64,000 nucleotides of DNA from an uncultured bacterium. GTDB lineage: Bacteria; Bacillota; Bacilli; Lactobacillales; Lactobacillaceae. The stretch lies in assembly GCA_905214235.1 (NCBI GenBank), contig CAJMLF010000006.1, forward strand, positions 11,952 to 75,951, read 5' to 3'. Positions 8,864 to 17,782 of this stretch are shown in pieces; within the stretch, counting starts at the first letter, position 1; every line of letters begins with the position of its first letter. The notes under the pieces were generated by a model. It was not told the origin of the DNA. It did no database searches and was given only the letters and a program-made list of their open reading frames with translations. Made by a program: the position numbers and the translations under genes.

Positions 8864-8921
8864 GTGACACGGTGTCACCAAACTTTATAAGTATCATAGC
8901 AGCCTGGTGACACCGTGTCAA
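8864..8921 (-). promoter_or_regulatory. tetR/ABC promoter with two near-identical TetR operators
   Basis: Read leftward, TTGACA (8921-8916), 17 bases, then TATGAT (8898-8893) form a strong sigma-A promoter. One inverted repeat, GTGACAC-C-GTGTCA, covers the -35 (8907-8920). A second, perfect one, GTGACAC-G-GTGTCAC (8864-8878), lies just after the transcript start, next to the ribosome site. The shared half-site and the positions strongly suggest operators for the TetR protein encoded next. Confidence 0.85.
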
Positions 8922-8933
8922 TATTACTGAAAT

Positions 8934-8974
8934 AAAAAAAGCATTTCCCGGGAAATAATCCTGGGGAATGCTTT
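8934..8974 (-). terminator. Terminator of the alcohol dehydrogenase gene
   Basis: AAAGCATTTCCC at 8938-8949 pairs with GGGGAATGCTTT at 8963-8974; leftward the hairpin ends in a T run. It separates the dehydrogenase from the tetR promoter. Confidence 0.8.
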
Positions 8975-8982
8975 CACCACTA

Positions 8983-9996
8983 TTAAGCTTCTTCACCGGC
9001 AAGCTTAACAACGGCCTTGGAGACATTTTCAATCCGGTCGTTTACAAAGTCGTCCACTTGGTCGATCCCAAATTCATGGGAAAGAAGTGGCAGAACATCG
9101 ACCTTACCAGATGCCATCAGGGCAATTGAATCTTCGAAGCAGTAAGGATTGATGAAGGCCCCTTGAATCTTCAACTGCTTTTGGAAGACTTCGTAACTGT
9201 TAATGGAGAACTTGTCGTCTGGGTTACCAACCCCGAACATTGAAACTTGGCCACCACGGGCAGCAGCTTCAACGGCTTGTTCTTGGGTTTCGGGACGACC
9301 AACGGCTTCGATGACGATGTCGTATTCGTTAGTTGGAATCTTTTCACCCTTCTTGGTGTTAATGGTCTTGGCACCAAAACGGTCGTGGTTAAGCTTCAGT
9401 TTTGCATCGTTGCGACCACTCAGGGTAACCTCGCTAACCCCGTATGCCTTCAGGGTTTGTACGAATAATTGACCCATGAAGCCATCACCGATAACCAATG
9501 CCTTTTGGTATGGGTGGATTTCCAGCAGGTCAACACCGTGAACGGCACATGATAATGGTTCCGTTACGGCAGCCGCCTTCAATGAAACACTGTCAGGGAT
9601 TGCGTAAACAACCTTTGCAGGTGCCGTGAAGTAGTCTTCAAAACCACCGTCACGGGTAACCCCAACGGCAGACAGGTTTTCACACAGTTCAGGACGGGAA
9701 GTCCGGCAGTACTTACATTCACCACAGTAAATGTTCGGGTCAACTGTTACCCGGTCACCAACCTTGACGTTCTTAACGGCAGCACCAACCTTGGCAACCA
9801 CCCCGGAGTTTTCGTGACCCAGGACGATTGGCGGAACGGCACTAGCCGATCCCGGCAAGCCAGCGTATAAGGCGTGGTCAGTCCCGCAAATACCAGCGTA
9901 GGCGGTGTGAACGAGTACTTCATCAGGCTTTACTTCTGGGGTTTCAACATCCTTAACTTCAAGCTGTTTAGTCCCTGTTAATACAAGTGCTTTCAT
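8983..9996 (-). CDS. Zinc-dependent medium-chain alcohol/polyol dehydrogenase
   Basis: The enzyme has 337 residues from the ATG at 9996; AAGGAG lies 9 bases upstream, whereas the TTG two codons earlier is too close to it. The catalytic zinc site is visible (Cys37 in GICGTD, the GHEN His near 61). Four structural-zinc Cys lie in CGECKYCRTSRPELC. A Rossmann segment (ALVIGDGFMGQL) should bind NAD(H). The type fits butanediol, sorbitol, threonine or galactitol-phosphate dehydrogenases; the substrate cannot be fixed. It is monocistronic, and a palindromic operator lies over the promoter. Confidence 0.88.
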   Translation of the reverse strand: MKALVLTGTKQLEVKDVETPEVKPDEVLVHTAYAGICGTDHALYAGLPGSASAVPPIVLGHENSGVVAKVGAAVKNVKVGDRVTVDPNIYCGECKYCRTSRPELCENLSAVGVTRDGGFEDYFTAPAKVVYAIPDSVSLKAAAVTEPLSCAVHGVDLLEIHPYQKALVIGDGFMGQLFVQTLKAYGVSEVTLSGRNDAKLKLNHDRFGAKTINTKKGEKIPTNEYDIVIEAVGRPETQEQAVEAAARGGQVSMFGVGNPDDKFSINSYEVFQKQLKIQGAFINPYCFEDSIALMASGKVDVLPLLSHEFGIDQVDDFVNDRIENVSKAVVKLAGEEA

Positions 9997-10333
9997 AATC
10001 AATTCTCCTTATATAATGTAGTCGGCATAATTATAGTGAAGGATTACACTAGTTGTCAAACGTTTGACAGAAGTAACCGTTTCCAAATAATAATATGAAG
10101 AAAACTTCAAAATTTCTTAAATTTATTTAGAACAGTTGTGAAAACGTTTTATCCGTGTTAGTGGCTACCTATCAGCGCAATTGCTATTTAAGTTTATTGC
10201 GGTAAAATGCCTTGAGACCGGCAATCTTCCGTTGAAATGTAATATTTTTTATGCTAACCTAACAAAGTATTCGAATTAAGTTAATTTTGATTGTTGGTCA
10301 AGTTAACAAAATAAGATGAAAGGTGGATTTGGC
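9997..10333. other. Intergenic region between alcohol dehydrogenase and mntH
   Basis: This 337-base region carries the dehydrogenase promoter with its palindrome (10030-10069). It also holds a cre-like sequence, TGAAAACGTTTTA (10139-10151), and an AT-rich mntH leader. I looked for a manganese-responsive MntR box upstream of mntH and found only weak TTAA-type dyads (for example GTTAATTTTG...GTTAAC around 10279-10307). No gene is evident. Confidence 0.55.
10030..10069 (-). promoter_or_regulatory. Dehydrogenase promoter overlapped by a 16-bp perfect palindrome
   Basis: Read leftward, TTGACA (10059-10054), an 18-base spacer and TATAAT (10035-10030) form a promoter. TGTCAAACGTTTGACA at 10054-10069 is a perfect 16-bp palindrome that includes the -35. 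It resembles LacI-type operators (central ACGT flanked by A/T), so a LacI or similar dimeric repressor probably controls the gene. Confidence 0.75.
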
Positions 10334-11923
10334 GTGGACAACACAAAAAATCAACACAAGAAGCATCACTTGATAGAGTATGCTAACGGTAAGTCACTCG
10401 AAGAAATTAACGGAACGGTTGAGGTTCCTCATGGCAAGGGCTTCTTTAAGACCTTGTTTGCTTACTCCGGACCTGGTGCCCTCGTTGCGGTTGGGTACAT
10501 GGATCCAGGTAACTGGGCTACTTCAATCACCGGTGGTCAAAGCTTCCAATACACCCTGATGACTACTATCTTGATTTCAAGTTTGATTGCGATGTTACTG
10601 CAATACATGGCGGCTAAACTCGGAATCGTGAGCCAAATGGACCTCGCCCAGGCAACACGGGCACGGACCGGTAAAGCGTTAGGGATTATTCTTTGGATCA
10701 TGACGGAATTAGCCATCATGGCCACCGATATTGCGGAAGTTATTGGTGCGGCGATCGCCCTGAACCTGCTCTTCCACATTCCGTTGATCCCATCAGTATT
10801 CATTACTGTTCTTGATGTTTTAGTTCTGTTACTTTTGACAAAGATTGGTTTCCGGAAGATCGAAGCAATTGTTGCATGTTTAATTCTGGTTATCCTGTTC
10901 GTCTTCGCATACCAAGTTGCTTTGTCACGGCCTGACTGGGCCGCTGCCTTTGCTGGCTTGGTACCATCTGCTAAGGCGATTGCCCAGCACCCACAAATCG
11001 GTGGAATTACGCCACTGAGTGGTTCGCTGGGGATCATTGGGGCCACGGTTATGCCGCACAACCTGTACCTGCACTCCGCTATTTCACAAACACGGAAGAT
11101 GGACCACAACGACCTTAACAGTATTCGGCAAACTGTTCGGTTTACCACTTGGGATTCCAACATTCAGCTGTCTTTGGCCTTCGTTGTTAACGCCCTCCTG
11201 CTGATCATGGGGGTTGCGGTCTTCAAGTACGGTGCCGTTAAGGATAGTTCATTCTTCGGTCTGTACGATGCTTTGAACAACACCTCAATGCTTTCCAACC
11301 CGATTCTGATTGCGGTTGCTAAGTCTGGTATTCTGTCAACGCTGTTCGCTGTTGCCCTGCTTGCTTCTGGTCAAAACTCAACCATTACTGGTACCTTGAC
11401 CGGGCAGGTTATCATGGAAGGTTTCATTCACATGAAGATGCCACTGTGGGCACGGCGGTTAGTTACCCGTATCATTTCTGTTATTCCTGTTCTGGCCTGT
11501 GTTGCTATGACAAGCGGTGAATCCGTGATCCAACAACACTCGGCCTTGAACCTCCTGATGGAAAATTCACAGGTCTTTCTGGCCTTCGCCCTGCCATTCT
11601 CAATGTTGCCATTACTGATTATGACTAACAGTGAGGTTGAAATGGGTGAATTCAAGAACCGAATGTGGGTTAAGGTCTGTGGCTGGATCTCAGTTATTGC
11701 CCTGACCTTCTTGAACCTGTACAACCTGCCTTCAACTTACGAGGGCTTCGGTGTTTGGTCCAAGGGCACTTCCGATGTTCTGGCTTACCTGACCATTGTC
11801 ATCATCTTGGTCCTGCTTGCTTGGACCTGTGGTGAACTCTACCGTGGTGACAAGCGCTTTGCTGCTGAAGGCAAGGGCTTTGGTCAACAAGAAGAGGAAA
11901 TGAAGGACTCTGCTAAAGACTAA
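10334..11923 (+). CDS. mntH: Manganese transporter MntH (Nramp family)
   Basis: The protein imports divalent Mn (and Fe) with protons across the cytoplasmic membrane. About 11 hydrophobic segments are visible. Both Nramp metal-binding signatures are present: MDPGNWAT in the first segment and the MPHN motif in the sixth (GATVMPHNLYLHS). I prefer GTG at 10334 (529 aa), since GAAAGGTGG lies 7 bases before it; an ATG at 10316 lies upstream of that ribosome site. The N-terminal His/Lys stretch (KKHHLIEYANG) is usual in lactobacilli, which accumulate manganese for oxidative defence. Confidence 0.95.
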   Translation: MDNTKNQHKKHHLIEYANGKSLEEINGTVEVPHGKGFFKTLFAYSGPGALVAVGYMDPGNWATSITGGQSFQYTLMTTILISSLIAMLLQYMAAKLGIVSQMDLAQATRARTGKALGIILWIMTELAIMATDIAEVIGAAIALNLLFHIPLIPSVFITVLDVLVLLLLTKIGFRKIEAIVACLILVILFVFAYQVALSRPDWAAAFAGLVPSAKAIAQHPQIGGITPLSGSLGIIGATVMPHNLYLHSAISQTRKMDHNDLNSIRQTVRFTTWDSNIQLSLAFVVNALLLIMGVAVFKYGAVKDSSFFGLYDALNNTSMLSNPILIAVAKSGILSTLFAVALLASGQNSTITGTLTGQVIMEGFIHMKMPLWARRLVTRIISVIPVLACVAMTSGESVIQQHSALNLLMENSQVFLAFALPFSMLPLLIMTNSEVEMGEFKNRMWVKVCGWISVIALTFLNLYNLPSTYEGFGVWSKGTSDVLAYLTIVIILVLLAWTCGELYRGDKRFAAEGKGFGQQEEEMKDSAKD

Positions 11924-11951
11924 TTTCTGAATCAAATATCTATCTAACTTG

Positions 11952-11994
11952 AATAGTGGATGGGAAAAGAAATAACTTTTCTCACCCGCTATTT
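11952..11994 (+). terminator. Hairpin after mntH
   Basis: AATAGTGGATGGGAAAAG (11952-11969) pairs with CTTTTCTCACCCGCTATT (11977-11994) with few mismatches. The T run is short, so termination strength is uncertain. Confidence 0.65.
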
Positions 11995-12213
11995 GTTTAC
12001 ACCGTAATCTTCTATTCTTCACTTTTTCGTAAACGCATGTTCACAACTTCTTCACGGATTAGGGGTAAGGTTACAACAATCCCATAAATCCCCCAGATAG
12101 ATTAAGAAGCAGCGGTCATTCACCTCGTGTTTGACCGTTGTTTTTCTTTTGTCACCCCCAATCAATGCTATAATATGGAAATGAATGCTATTTAGCCAGA
12201 TGAGGTGAAATCA

Positions 12214-12807
12214 TTGAATAATAATCAAGACAAGCGGCCGAGCCGTGTACAACTATACGATAGCCAGCCTAAGAAACGGGGGAACCGTCGTCCTCGTTTG
12301 GGTAGCAAAGCTAAAAAGAAAAAGGTATTTGGAAAGAAGCCTAACCGGGGCAAGCGGACCTTTAAGCTCCTCTTAACCCTCCTGCTCGCAATTCTTTTGG
12401 TGATGGTCATCATCTTCGTTGTTAAGCAGCAGAACCCGGTTAACACCACCAATAACGATGACACGACGGTGACGACAAGCTCCAAGAAACACAAGAAAAA
12501 GAGCAGCAGCAGTCACCACCACCGGCAATCAAGCACGACTGACGACGATGACGATGACAATACCGGGACTAGTGACACCTACACCGTCACGACCACGCCT
12601 CATCAATCAAACAGTCAGCAGTCCAACCAGGGACAAAGCAATGGTGGTACCAGCACAGGCAGCCAAAGCCAACAGGGTAACCAAAGCAACGGAAACAGCT
12701 CCAGCAGCAACACCCAGGGTCAGGGTAGCGGCAGCAACGGTGGTAACTCAAGTACCACCACGACCGTCCCAAGTGCCCCAGCAACTGGCGGAAATAATAA
12801 TCGATGA
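12214..12807 (+). CDS. Membrane-anchored protein with low-complexity external tail
   Basis: About 197 residues from a TTG at 12214; GAGGTGA lies 6 bases upstream, and the earlier in-frame GTG overlaps that site. It has a basic cytoplasmic head (residues about 1-48, many Lys/Arg, with KAKKKK), one membrane segment (LLLTLLLAILLVMVIIFVV), then about 120 residues that are almost only Ser, Thr, Asn, Gln, Gly with an Asp run and a His run. A TYTV fragment recalls the start of a LysM module, but no module follows. I do not recognise the family; similar N-in, C-out anchors occur in wall-associated proteins of lactobacilli. It lies directly before the thrS T-box. Confidence 0.75.
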   Translation: MNNNQDKRPSRVQLYDSQPKKRGNRRPRLGSKAKKKKVFGKKPNRGKRTFKLLLTLLLAILLVMVIIFVVKQQNPVNTTNNDDTTVTTSSKKHKKKSSSSHHHRQSSTTDDDDDDNTGTSDTYTVTTTPHQSNSQQSNQGQSNGGTSTGSQSQQGNQSNGNSSSSNTQGQGSGSNGGNSSTTTTVPSAPATGGNNNR

Positions 12808-12826
12808 AAATTTTTTATCAAATCCC

Positions 12827-12854
12827 TTGCCAAGCTGATTTTTGGTGTTATAAT
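12827..12854 (+). promoter_or_regulatory. thrS promoter
   Basis: TTGCCA (12827-12832), a 16-base spacer and TATAAT (12849-12854), placing the transcript start close to 12861, at the 5' end of the T-box. Confidence 0.7.
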
Positions 12855-12860
12855 TTTAGT

Positions 12861-13112
12861 CAATTGAAGGATATGTATTTACCGAGTGCTCAACCAGGGA
12901 GACGTAACCTAGGCTGGAAGTTATGTCGAGTCGACCGTTAAATATACCACCTTCCTACTTTTACTGGCCGAAATAAGGCCGGTCGGGTCGTGTCCGTTAC
13001 CACACCATAGAGAGAGTAGTAATACTCTGAACATGGGTGGAACCACGCTAACTATGTTAATTAACGTCCCTAATGCTTGTTGTCAGACAGACATTAGGGA
13101 CGTTTTATTTTT
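12861..13112 (+). ncRNA. T-box riboswitch for tRNA-Thr upstream of thrS
   Basis: The leader senses uncharged tRNA-Thr and lets transcription into thrS proceed. Stem I closes with GAAGG (from about 12866) and CCTTC (12950-12954); the specifier codon in the internal loop is ACC at 12946-12948, a threonine codon. The T-box sequence GGGTGGAACCACG is at 13035-13047, within the antiterminator bulge that pairs with the tRNA NCCA end. The competing terminator is AACGTCCCTAATG (13063-13075) with CATTAGGGACGTT (13092-13104) and a T run. Confidence 0.93.
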
Positions 13113-13131
13113 TATAAAGGGAGAGATTTTT

Positions 13132-14937
13132 ATGGCTCAAGTTGCAGTTATGTCCCCAAATGGATCAGTAAAGAAAATCGATCGGGATTCTAAGGAAGGA
13201 TTACAAGCCCTCCGGAAGCTTTCAGCCCTGATGCTGAAGGCCGCTTTGAAGCAAGAATTCAAGGGAATTCGTCTTGGTGAAGCTAGCTTCGATGAAGATG
13301 GTTTCCACGTTGACTCCGACAAGGATGACCAACAAGTTTCCGCTGACGAACTGCCCGCATTGGAAGACGTTGTTAAGGGCATGGCCAAGGATGACGTTAA
13401 GGTTGAATTTGCCGAAGTCGCTGTTGACGACGCCCTGGCAGAAGTCAAGGACGACAAGTTCTCTACTGAATTAATCAAGGAAAACGCCAAGGACGGCAAG
13501 GTTGCCATGTACGTTCTCGGCGACGTCAAGGCCGTTGCCCAGGATGACATCCTGGTTTATGGTGACGTTGTTAAGAACCTCAAGCTCTTATCCGTTGCCG
13601 GTGCTTACTGGAAGGGCATGTCCTCCAACCCAATGCTGCAACGGATCTACGGGACCGTCTTCTACAAGAAGGACGAATTAGCTGACGACTTGAAGAAGCG
13701 TCAAGAAGCTAAGGAACGTGACCACCGGGTTATCGGTAACAAGCTCGACCTCTTCTTCGTTGATCCAAAGGTTGGTGCCGGTTTACCATACTGGATGCCT
13801 AAGGGGGCCACTATTCGGCGGACAATCGAACGTTACATCATTGACCGTGAAGTTGCCGATGACTACAAGCACGTTTACACCCCAGTTCTGATGAACCTGG
13901 ATGCCTACAAGACTTCTGGTCACTGGGAACACTACCGTGACGACATGTTTCCACCAATGGACATGGGTGACGGTGAAATGCTTGAACTGCGGCCAATGAA
14001 CTGCCCAAGCCACATTCAAATTTACAAGCACCACATCCGTTCCTACCGTGACCTGCCACTGCGGATTGCCGAACTGGGAATGATGCACCGTTACGAAAAG
14101 TCTGGTGCCCTCTCCGGTCTGCAACGGGTTCGTGAAATGACTTTGAACGATGGTCACACCTTCGTTGCCCTTGACCAAATCCGGACTGAATTCGCCAAGA
14201 TTCTGAAGCTGATCATGTCCGTTTACAAGGACTTTGACATTACCGACTACAGCTTCCGTCTCTCCCTTCGTGACCCTAAGAACACGAAGAAGTACTACGC
14301 TAACGACGAGATGTGGGAGAAGTCCCAAAAGCTGTTGAAGGCTGCCATGGATGACCTGAACCTTGACTACTACGAAGCCGAAGGTGAAGCTGCCTTCTAC
14401 GGTCCAAAGCTGGATATCCAAACCAAGACGGCCCTGGGGAACGACGAAACCATGTCCACTATTCAACTGGACTTCATGCTTCCTGACCGCTTCGGCTTAA
14501 CTTACGTTGGTAAGGATGGTAAGGAACACATGCCAGTCATGATCCACCGTGGTGTTGTTGGGACCATGGAACGGTTCGTTGCTTACCTGACTGAAATCTA
14601 CAAGGGTGCCTTCCCTACTTGGTTAGCTCCTGAACAAGTTCACATCATTCCAGTTAACGAAGATGCCCATGGTGCTTACGCCGACGACCTTGCTAAGAAG
14701 CTGAAGGCCGCTAACATCCGGGTCGTTGTTGACCACCGGAACGAAAAGATGGGCTACAAGATTCGTGAAGCCCAAACTCAAAAGGTACCATACACTCTGG
14801 TTGTCGGTGACGACGAAATGAAGAGCAATGGTGTCTCCGTCCGGAAGTACGGTGAAGAAGCCCAAAACGAAATGAGTCAGGATGACTTCATGAACGAAAT
14901 CCTCGCTGACATCGCATCATACTCCCGCAAGAACTAA
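13132..14937 (+). CDS. thrS: Threonyl-tRNA synthetase, apparently lacking TGS domain and editing site
   Basis: The enzyme charges tRNA-Thr with threonine. It has 601 residues from the ATG at 13132 (AAAGGGAGAG upstream), shorter than the usual 640. The catalytic core is intact: the three zinc ligands (Cys in RPMNCPSH, His in LNDGHTF, His in VMIHRGVVG), motif 2 Arg, and the C-terminal anticodon-binding domain ([13 protein letters not shown]). The N-terminus is unusual. Only about 20 residues precede the editing-like domain, so no TGS domain fits. The canonical HxxxH is K-L-S-A-L at residues 29-33, and the canonical CxGxH is V-Y-G-D-V at 142-146, so all four editing residues are gone. Controlled by the T-box in front. 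Confidence 0.96.
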   Translation: MAQVAVMSPNGSVKKIDRDSKEGLQALRKLSALMLKAALKQEFKGIRLGEASFDEDGFHVDSDKDDQQVSADELPALEDVVKGMAKDDVKVEFAEVAVDDALAEVKDDKFSTELIKENAKDGKVAMYVLGDVKAVAQDDILVYGDVVKNLKLLSVAGAYWKGMSSNPMLQRIYGTVFYKKDELADDLKKRQEAKERDHRVIGNKLDLFFVDPKVGAGLPYWMPKGATIRRTIERYIIDREVADDYKHVYTPVLMNLDAYKTSGHWEHYRDDMFPPMDMGDGEMLELRPMNCPSHIQIYKHHIRSYRDLPLRIAELGMMHRYEKSGALSGLQRVREMTLNDGHTFVALDQIRTEFAKILKLIMSVYKDFDITDYSFRLSLRDPKNTKKYYANDEMWEKSQKLLKAAMDDLNLDYYEAEGEAAFYGPKLDIQTKTALGNDETMSTIQLDFMLPDRFGLTYVGKDGKEHMPVMIHRGVVGTMERFVAYLTEIYKGAFPTWLAPEQVHIIPVNEDAHGAYADDLAKKLKAANIRVVVDHRNEKMGYKIREAQTQKVPYTLVVGDDEMKSNGVSVRKYGEEAQNEMSQDDFMNEILADIASYSRKN

Positions 14938-14955
14938 TTACGTCCCCTATAAATA

Positions 14956-15005
14956 AAAATATCCCTGACGTTCGGAATATTACCGAATGTCAGGGATATT
15001 TTTTT
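14956..15005. terminator. Strong bidirectional terminator after thrS
   Basis: AATATCCCTGACGTTCGG (14958-14975) pairs with CCGAATGTCAGGGATATT (14983-15000), with A-rich and T-rich flanks. It serves thrS and the convergent MFS gene. Confidence 0.9.
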
Positions 15006-15006
15006 A

Positions 15007-16266
15007 TTAGTCACCATTACTCAGCTTGGGTAGGGCCAGGAAAATTACCAGCCCCACCGCGAACAGGACGCTGAGGGAGGCCACGCCCACCGTCGAACGC
15101 CCGGTCCACTGGGTTACGAGTCCCACAACCAGGGGCCCTAGGATAGCGGAGAATTTACCCAAAATGTTGTAGAAACCAAAGAACTCACTTGAAGCGTCCT
15201 TCGGGATTAGCTGGCCAAAGTATGACCGGCTAAGGGCCTGCAGCCCGCCCTGGCTCGTCCCAATCAGGATTGCCAAAAACCAGAAGTCAAACAGGCTGTC
15301 AAGCTTCAGTGCGTACAAGCAGATAAACAGGTAGACGATGATTCCCAAAAGAACTGCCAGCCGGGTTGAGGTCCGTTTTGCCAGCCACCCGTACAGAAGA
15401 GAGAACGGGAAGGCAATCAGCTGGACCATCAATAAAACCATCATCAGCATTGTCGTGTTCACGCCGAGGTCCTTCCCAATCGCGGTTGCCATGGTGAAAA
15501 TGGTATCGACCCCGTCAATATAGAAGAAGTAAGCGACCAAGAACCAGGAAATCCGCCGGTACTTCCTAATATGACGGAAGGTGCGCCCCAGGCGGCGGAA
15601 ACTATCAGTCAGCGGGTCCCTGACGGCCTGAACGCTAAAGCGCTGCTGACCGTGCCGGAGAAGGGGCCAGGCAAAGATTACCCACCAGACGGCGGCGAGG
15701 ACAAAGCTGAACCGGGCCACCCCAAAGCTGGACAACAACCCGCCAAAGCCGTTCGTTAGTTGGGCACCAAGGAAAATGATGAAGGCTAACACGCCGCCCA
15801 GGTACCCCATCCCATAGCCGGTGGACGATACTAGGTCCATCTGACGGTCGTCAGCGACATCCGTCAGGAAACTATCGTAAAAGAGGTTCCCGCCGGAGTA
15901 GCCGATAATACTCAGGATATACAGGCCCAAGAGCCATTGCCAGTGGCGGGGTGACACCACCGCCAGGCCGAGTGTCAAGACAATCCCCGTCCAGGTAAAG
16001 ACGTTTAGCCACCGCCGCTTCGAACGTGGGTAGTCCGCGAGCGCCCCAAGCAAGGGGGCCAGCAGGGACACTACCAGGGTGCCAAAGCTATTGGCGTAGC
16101 CCCAGAAGGCGGTGGAGTCGGCGGCACTGACTCCTCCGGCTTGGGCAACCGCCTTGAAGTAGACCGGTAAGACGGCGGTAATCACGAGGATCCCGTAACC
16201 GGAGTTTGCCCAGTCGTAAAAAATCCATTGCCACTGTTGCTTAGTGAATTTCACAGTTTCACTCAC
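15007..16266 (-). CDS. MFS transporter, UMF1/Atg22 family
   Basis: The 419-residue membrane protein has about 12 hydrophobic segments and opens with WIFYDWANSGYGILV, the signature of the UMF1 (vacuole effluxer Atg22-like) group of the major facilitator superfamily. Members are suspected to export amino acids or small metabolites; the substrate is not known in lactobacilli. The GTG start overlaps the stop codon of the phosphodiesterase gene upstream by four bases (GTGA), so the two are translated together. Confidence 0.87.
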   Translation of the reverse strand: MSETVKFTKQQWQWIFYDWANSGYGILVITAVLPVYFKAVAQAGGVSAADSTAFWGYANSFGTLVVSLLAPLLGALADYPRSKRRWLNVFTWTGIVLTLGLAVVSPRHWQWLLGLYILSIIGYSGGNLFYDSFLTDVADDRQMDLVSSTGYGMGYLGGVLAFIIFLGAQLTNGFGGLLSSFGVARFSFVLAAVWWVIFAWPLLRHGQQRFSVQAVRDPLTDSFRRLGRTFRHIRKYRRISWFLVAYFFYIDGVDTIFTMATAIGKDLGVNTTMLMMVLLMVQLIAFPFSLLYGWLAKRTSTRLAVLLGIIVYLFICLYALKLDSLFDFWFLAILIGTSQGGLQALSRSYFGQLIPKDASSEFFGFYNILGKFSAILGPLVVGLVTQWTGRSTVGVASLSVLFAVGLVIFLALPKLSNGD

Positions 16267-17558
16267 TTTCTAAATATTTCTTCAATTGCTTGCCCAGCGG
16301 TCGGGGCCGGGTAGTGGAGGCCGAGTAAGCGCGCGAAGGTTGGGCCCTCGTCAACCAGGTGGGCACCAGCAACCGTTGCGCCTGCCTGGACGTCTGGTCC
16401 CGCAAAAACCGCCGTTGTGAAGTAGTTCGGCTGGTCGGGCCCGTAGCCGTGAACACCGTGGTAACGGTCCGGGGTCCCGATGGAATCAGGGTCAACCTCT
16501 TCCACCACTGCGGGCCGGTTGACCTCGTCCGTGAAGTAATAACCCGGTTGGGCCTCAACCAGGAAGGCCGCTTTAGGATTGGCACCCAGTTTGACCGCCT
16601 CTGCACCATCGTAAATGTGTTGAACCCCCTCGGCCCGAGCAATCAGCTGCTTGACCTCGCCGTAATCAATATTGTGCCCCCGCACGTAGACGTATGTTTC
16701 CCCGTCACAGGTTTTGGCGGTCACCTTCCAGTTATTCTTGAAGGTGGTCTTACCATCAATCGGGGTCAGCCACCCTTCCCGTGCGAAGAGCATGTTCAGG
16801 TGTATCATCTTGTGGACGTTGATCTGGTAGTGGTCTCCTAAAATCACGAAGTTCGTCCGGTCATAGGTTCCGGCGTCCTTGGTGGCCCGAATCAGCCGGG
16901 CAACCCGGCCATCGAGTCGTTGCAGGGCAGTCTTGGCTTCCTTTGACCGTACCCCGTAACGGTGCCGCATGCTGTCCATGTCCACCAGGTGGATCAAAGT
17001 TAAGTCGGGGCGCTTGTTGCGGAGGGTATCGACGGCACAGGCGGTCACGAAGTCATCCAACCAGGGCTGCTTAATCCCGTGGCGGAGTTTCCCGTAGCGC
17101 TGGTTCATCTTGAGGAGGAACCACGGCGAGCTAGCCTTGAGTGAGACTAACACCTGGTTTGTCCAAATCCGGTTAGGGAAAATTTCGGCCAGGTTATAGT
17201 TAATCTTGCTCCCCGCGGTGACTGGCCACAAAAAGGCGGCCGTGGTCATCCCCGCGGCCCGGGCCACATCATAAAGGGGCGTGGCCTTGACGTCCTTACG
17301 GTACCAGTACCAGTCCGGTGACTGCCGCCGCGGCTGGACTTTCGTGTTATTAACAATCCCGTGCACTGCCGGGTACTGGCCGGTGATAATCGAGGTGTGA
17401 GACGGGTAGGTCAGCGTCGGGTAGATACCCTGGACACGCTTTACCCACGTTCCCTGCTGAATTAGCTTATCAAGGTTCGGCACCAGGTCGCGCAGTTCGG
17501 CCAGGTCCCGGTAGCCAAGTGAATCCAGTGAGATTACAACAAGCTTATATTGGGTCAT
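16263..17558 (-). CDS. Alkaline phosphatase superfamily phosphodiesterase (nucleotide pyrophosphatase type)
   Basis: About 431 residues from the ATG at 17558, which has AAGGAAG upstream; a longer TTG start is possible. The N-terminal VVISLDSLGYRDL carries the first metal Asp, YPTLTYPSHTSIITGQYP supplies the catalytic Thr, and the later metal ligands appear in LIHLVDMDSMRHRYG and VILGDHYQ; VHGYGP near the C-terminus holds the last His. This is the ectonucleotide pyrophosphatase/phosphodiesterase pattern with two zinc ions. No signal peptide is seen, so it should act in the cytoplasm. First gene of a two-gene unit with the UMF1 transporter. Confidence 0.85.
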   Translation of the reverse strand: MTQYKLVVISLDSLGYRDLAELRDLVPNLDKLIQQGTWVKRVQGIYPTLTYPSHTSIITGQYPAVHGIVNNTKVQPRRQSPDWYWYRKDVKATPLYDVARAAGMTTAAFLWPVTAGSKINYNLAEIFPNRIWTNQVLVSLKASSPWFLLKMNQRYGKLRHGIKQPWLDDFVTACAVDTLRNKRPDLTLIHLVDMDSMRHRYGVRSKEAKTALQRLDGRVARLIRATKDAGTYDRTNFVILGDHYQINVHKMIHLNMLFAREGWLTPIDGKTTFKNNWKVTAKTCDGETYVYVRGHNIDYGEVKQLIARAEGVQHIYDGAEAVKLGANPKAAFLVEAQPGYYFTDEVNRPAVVEEVDPDSIGTPDRYHGVHGYGPDQPNYFTTAVFAGPDVQAGATVAGAHLVDEGPTFARLLGLHYPAPTAGQAIEEIFRK

Positions 17559-17782
17559 GATTGTTACTTCCTTTTTCAAAGTTACCCTTCTATTTTATGA
17601 TGGATTAGGAAGAAATGCGAAACCTTTTTACCCGGAGGAAATTTTGGGAGGTGGGCCCCGGGAAAAAAGCCCCCTCCCCACCGGAAAATACTAATAATGT
17701 TAAGCGCCAGAATTTGAACCGCTGCTTTATTTAATGTAAACTTAAGGTTCGGACATATATAGAGAAAGGAATCGAAACAATT

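Noticed and set aside
8847..9032. Longer TetR start
   Set aside because: It would run through the promoter, both operators and the upstream gene's terminator.
10200..10333. MntR box or yybP-type Mn riboswitch before mntH
   Set aside because: No convincing MntR dyad and no room or sequence for a yybP-ykoY fold.
13033..13131. Longer thrS start inside the T-box terminator
   Set aside because: It would translate the antiterminator/terminator region; the ATG at 13132 has its own ribosome site and begins the conserved protein.
13137..14466. Long antisense frames over thrS
   Set aside because: They arise from codon bias of a highly expressed gene and show no protein motifs or ribosome sites.
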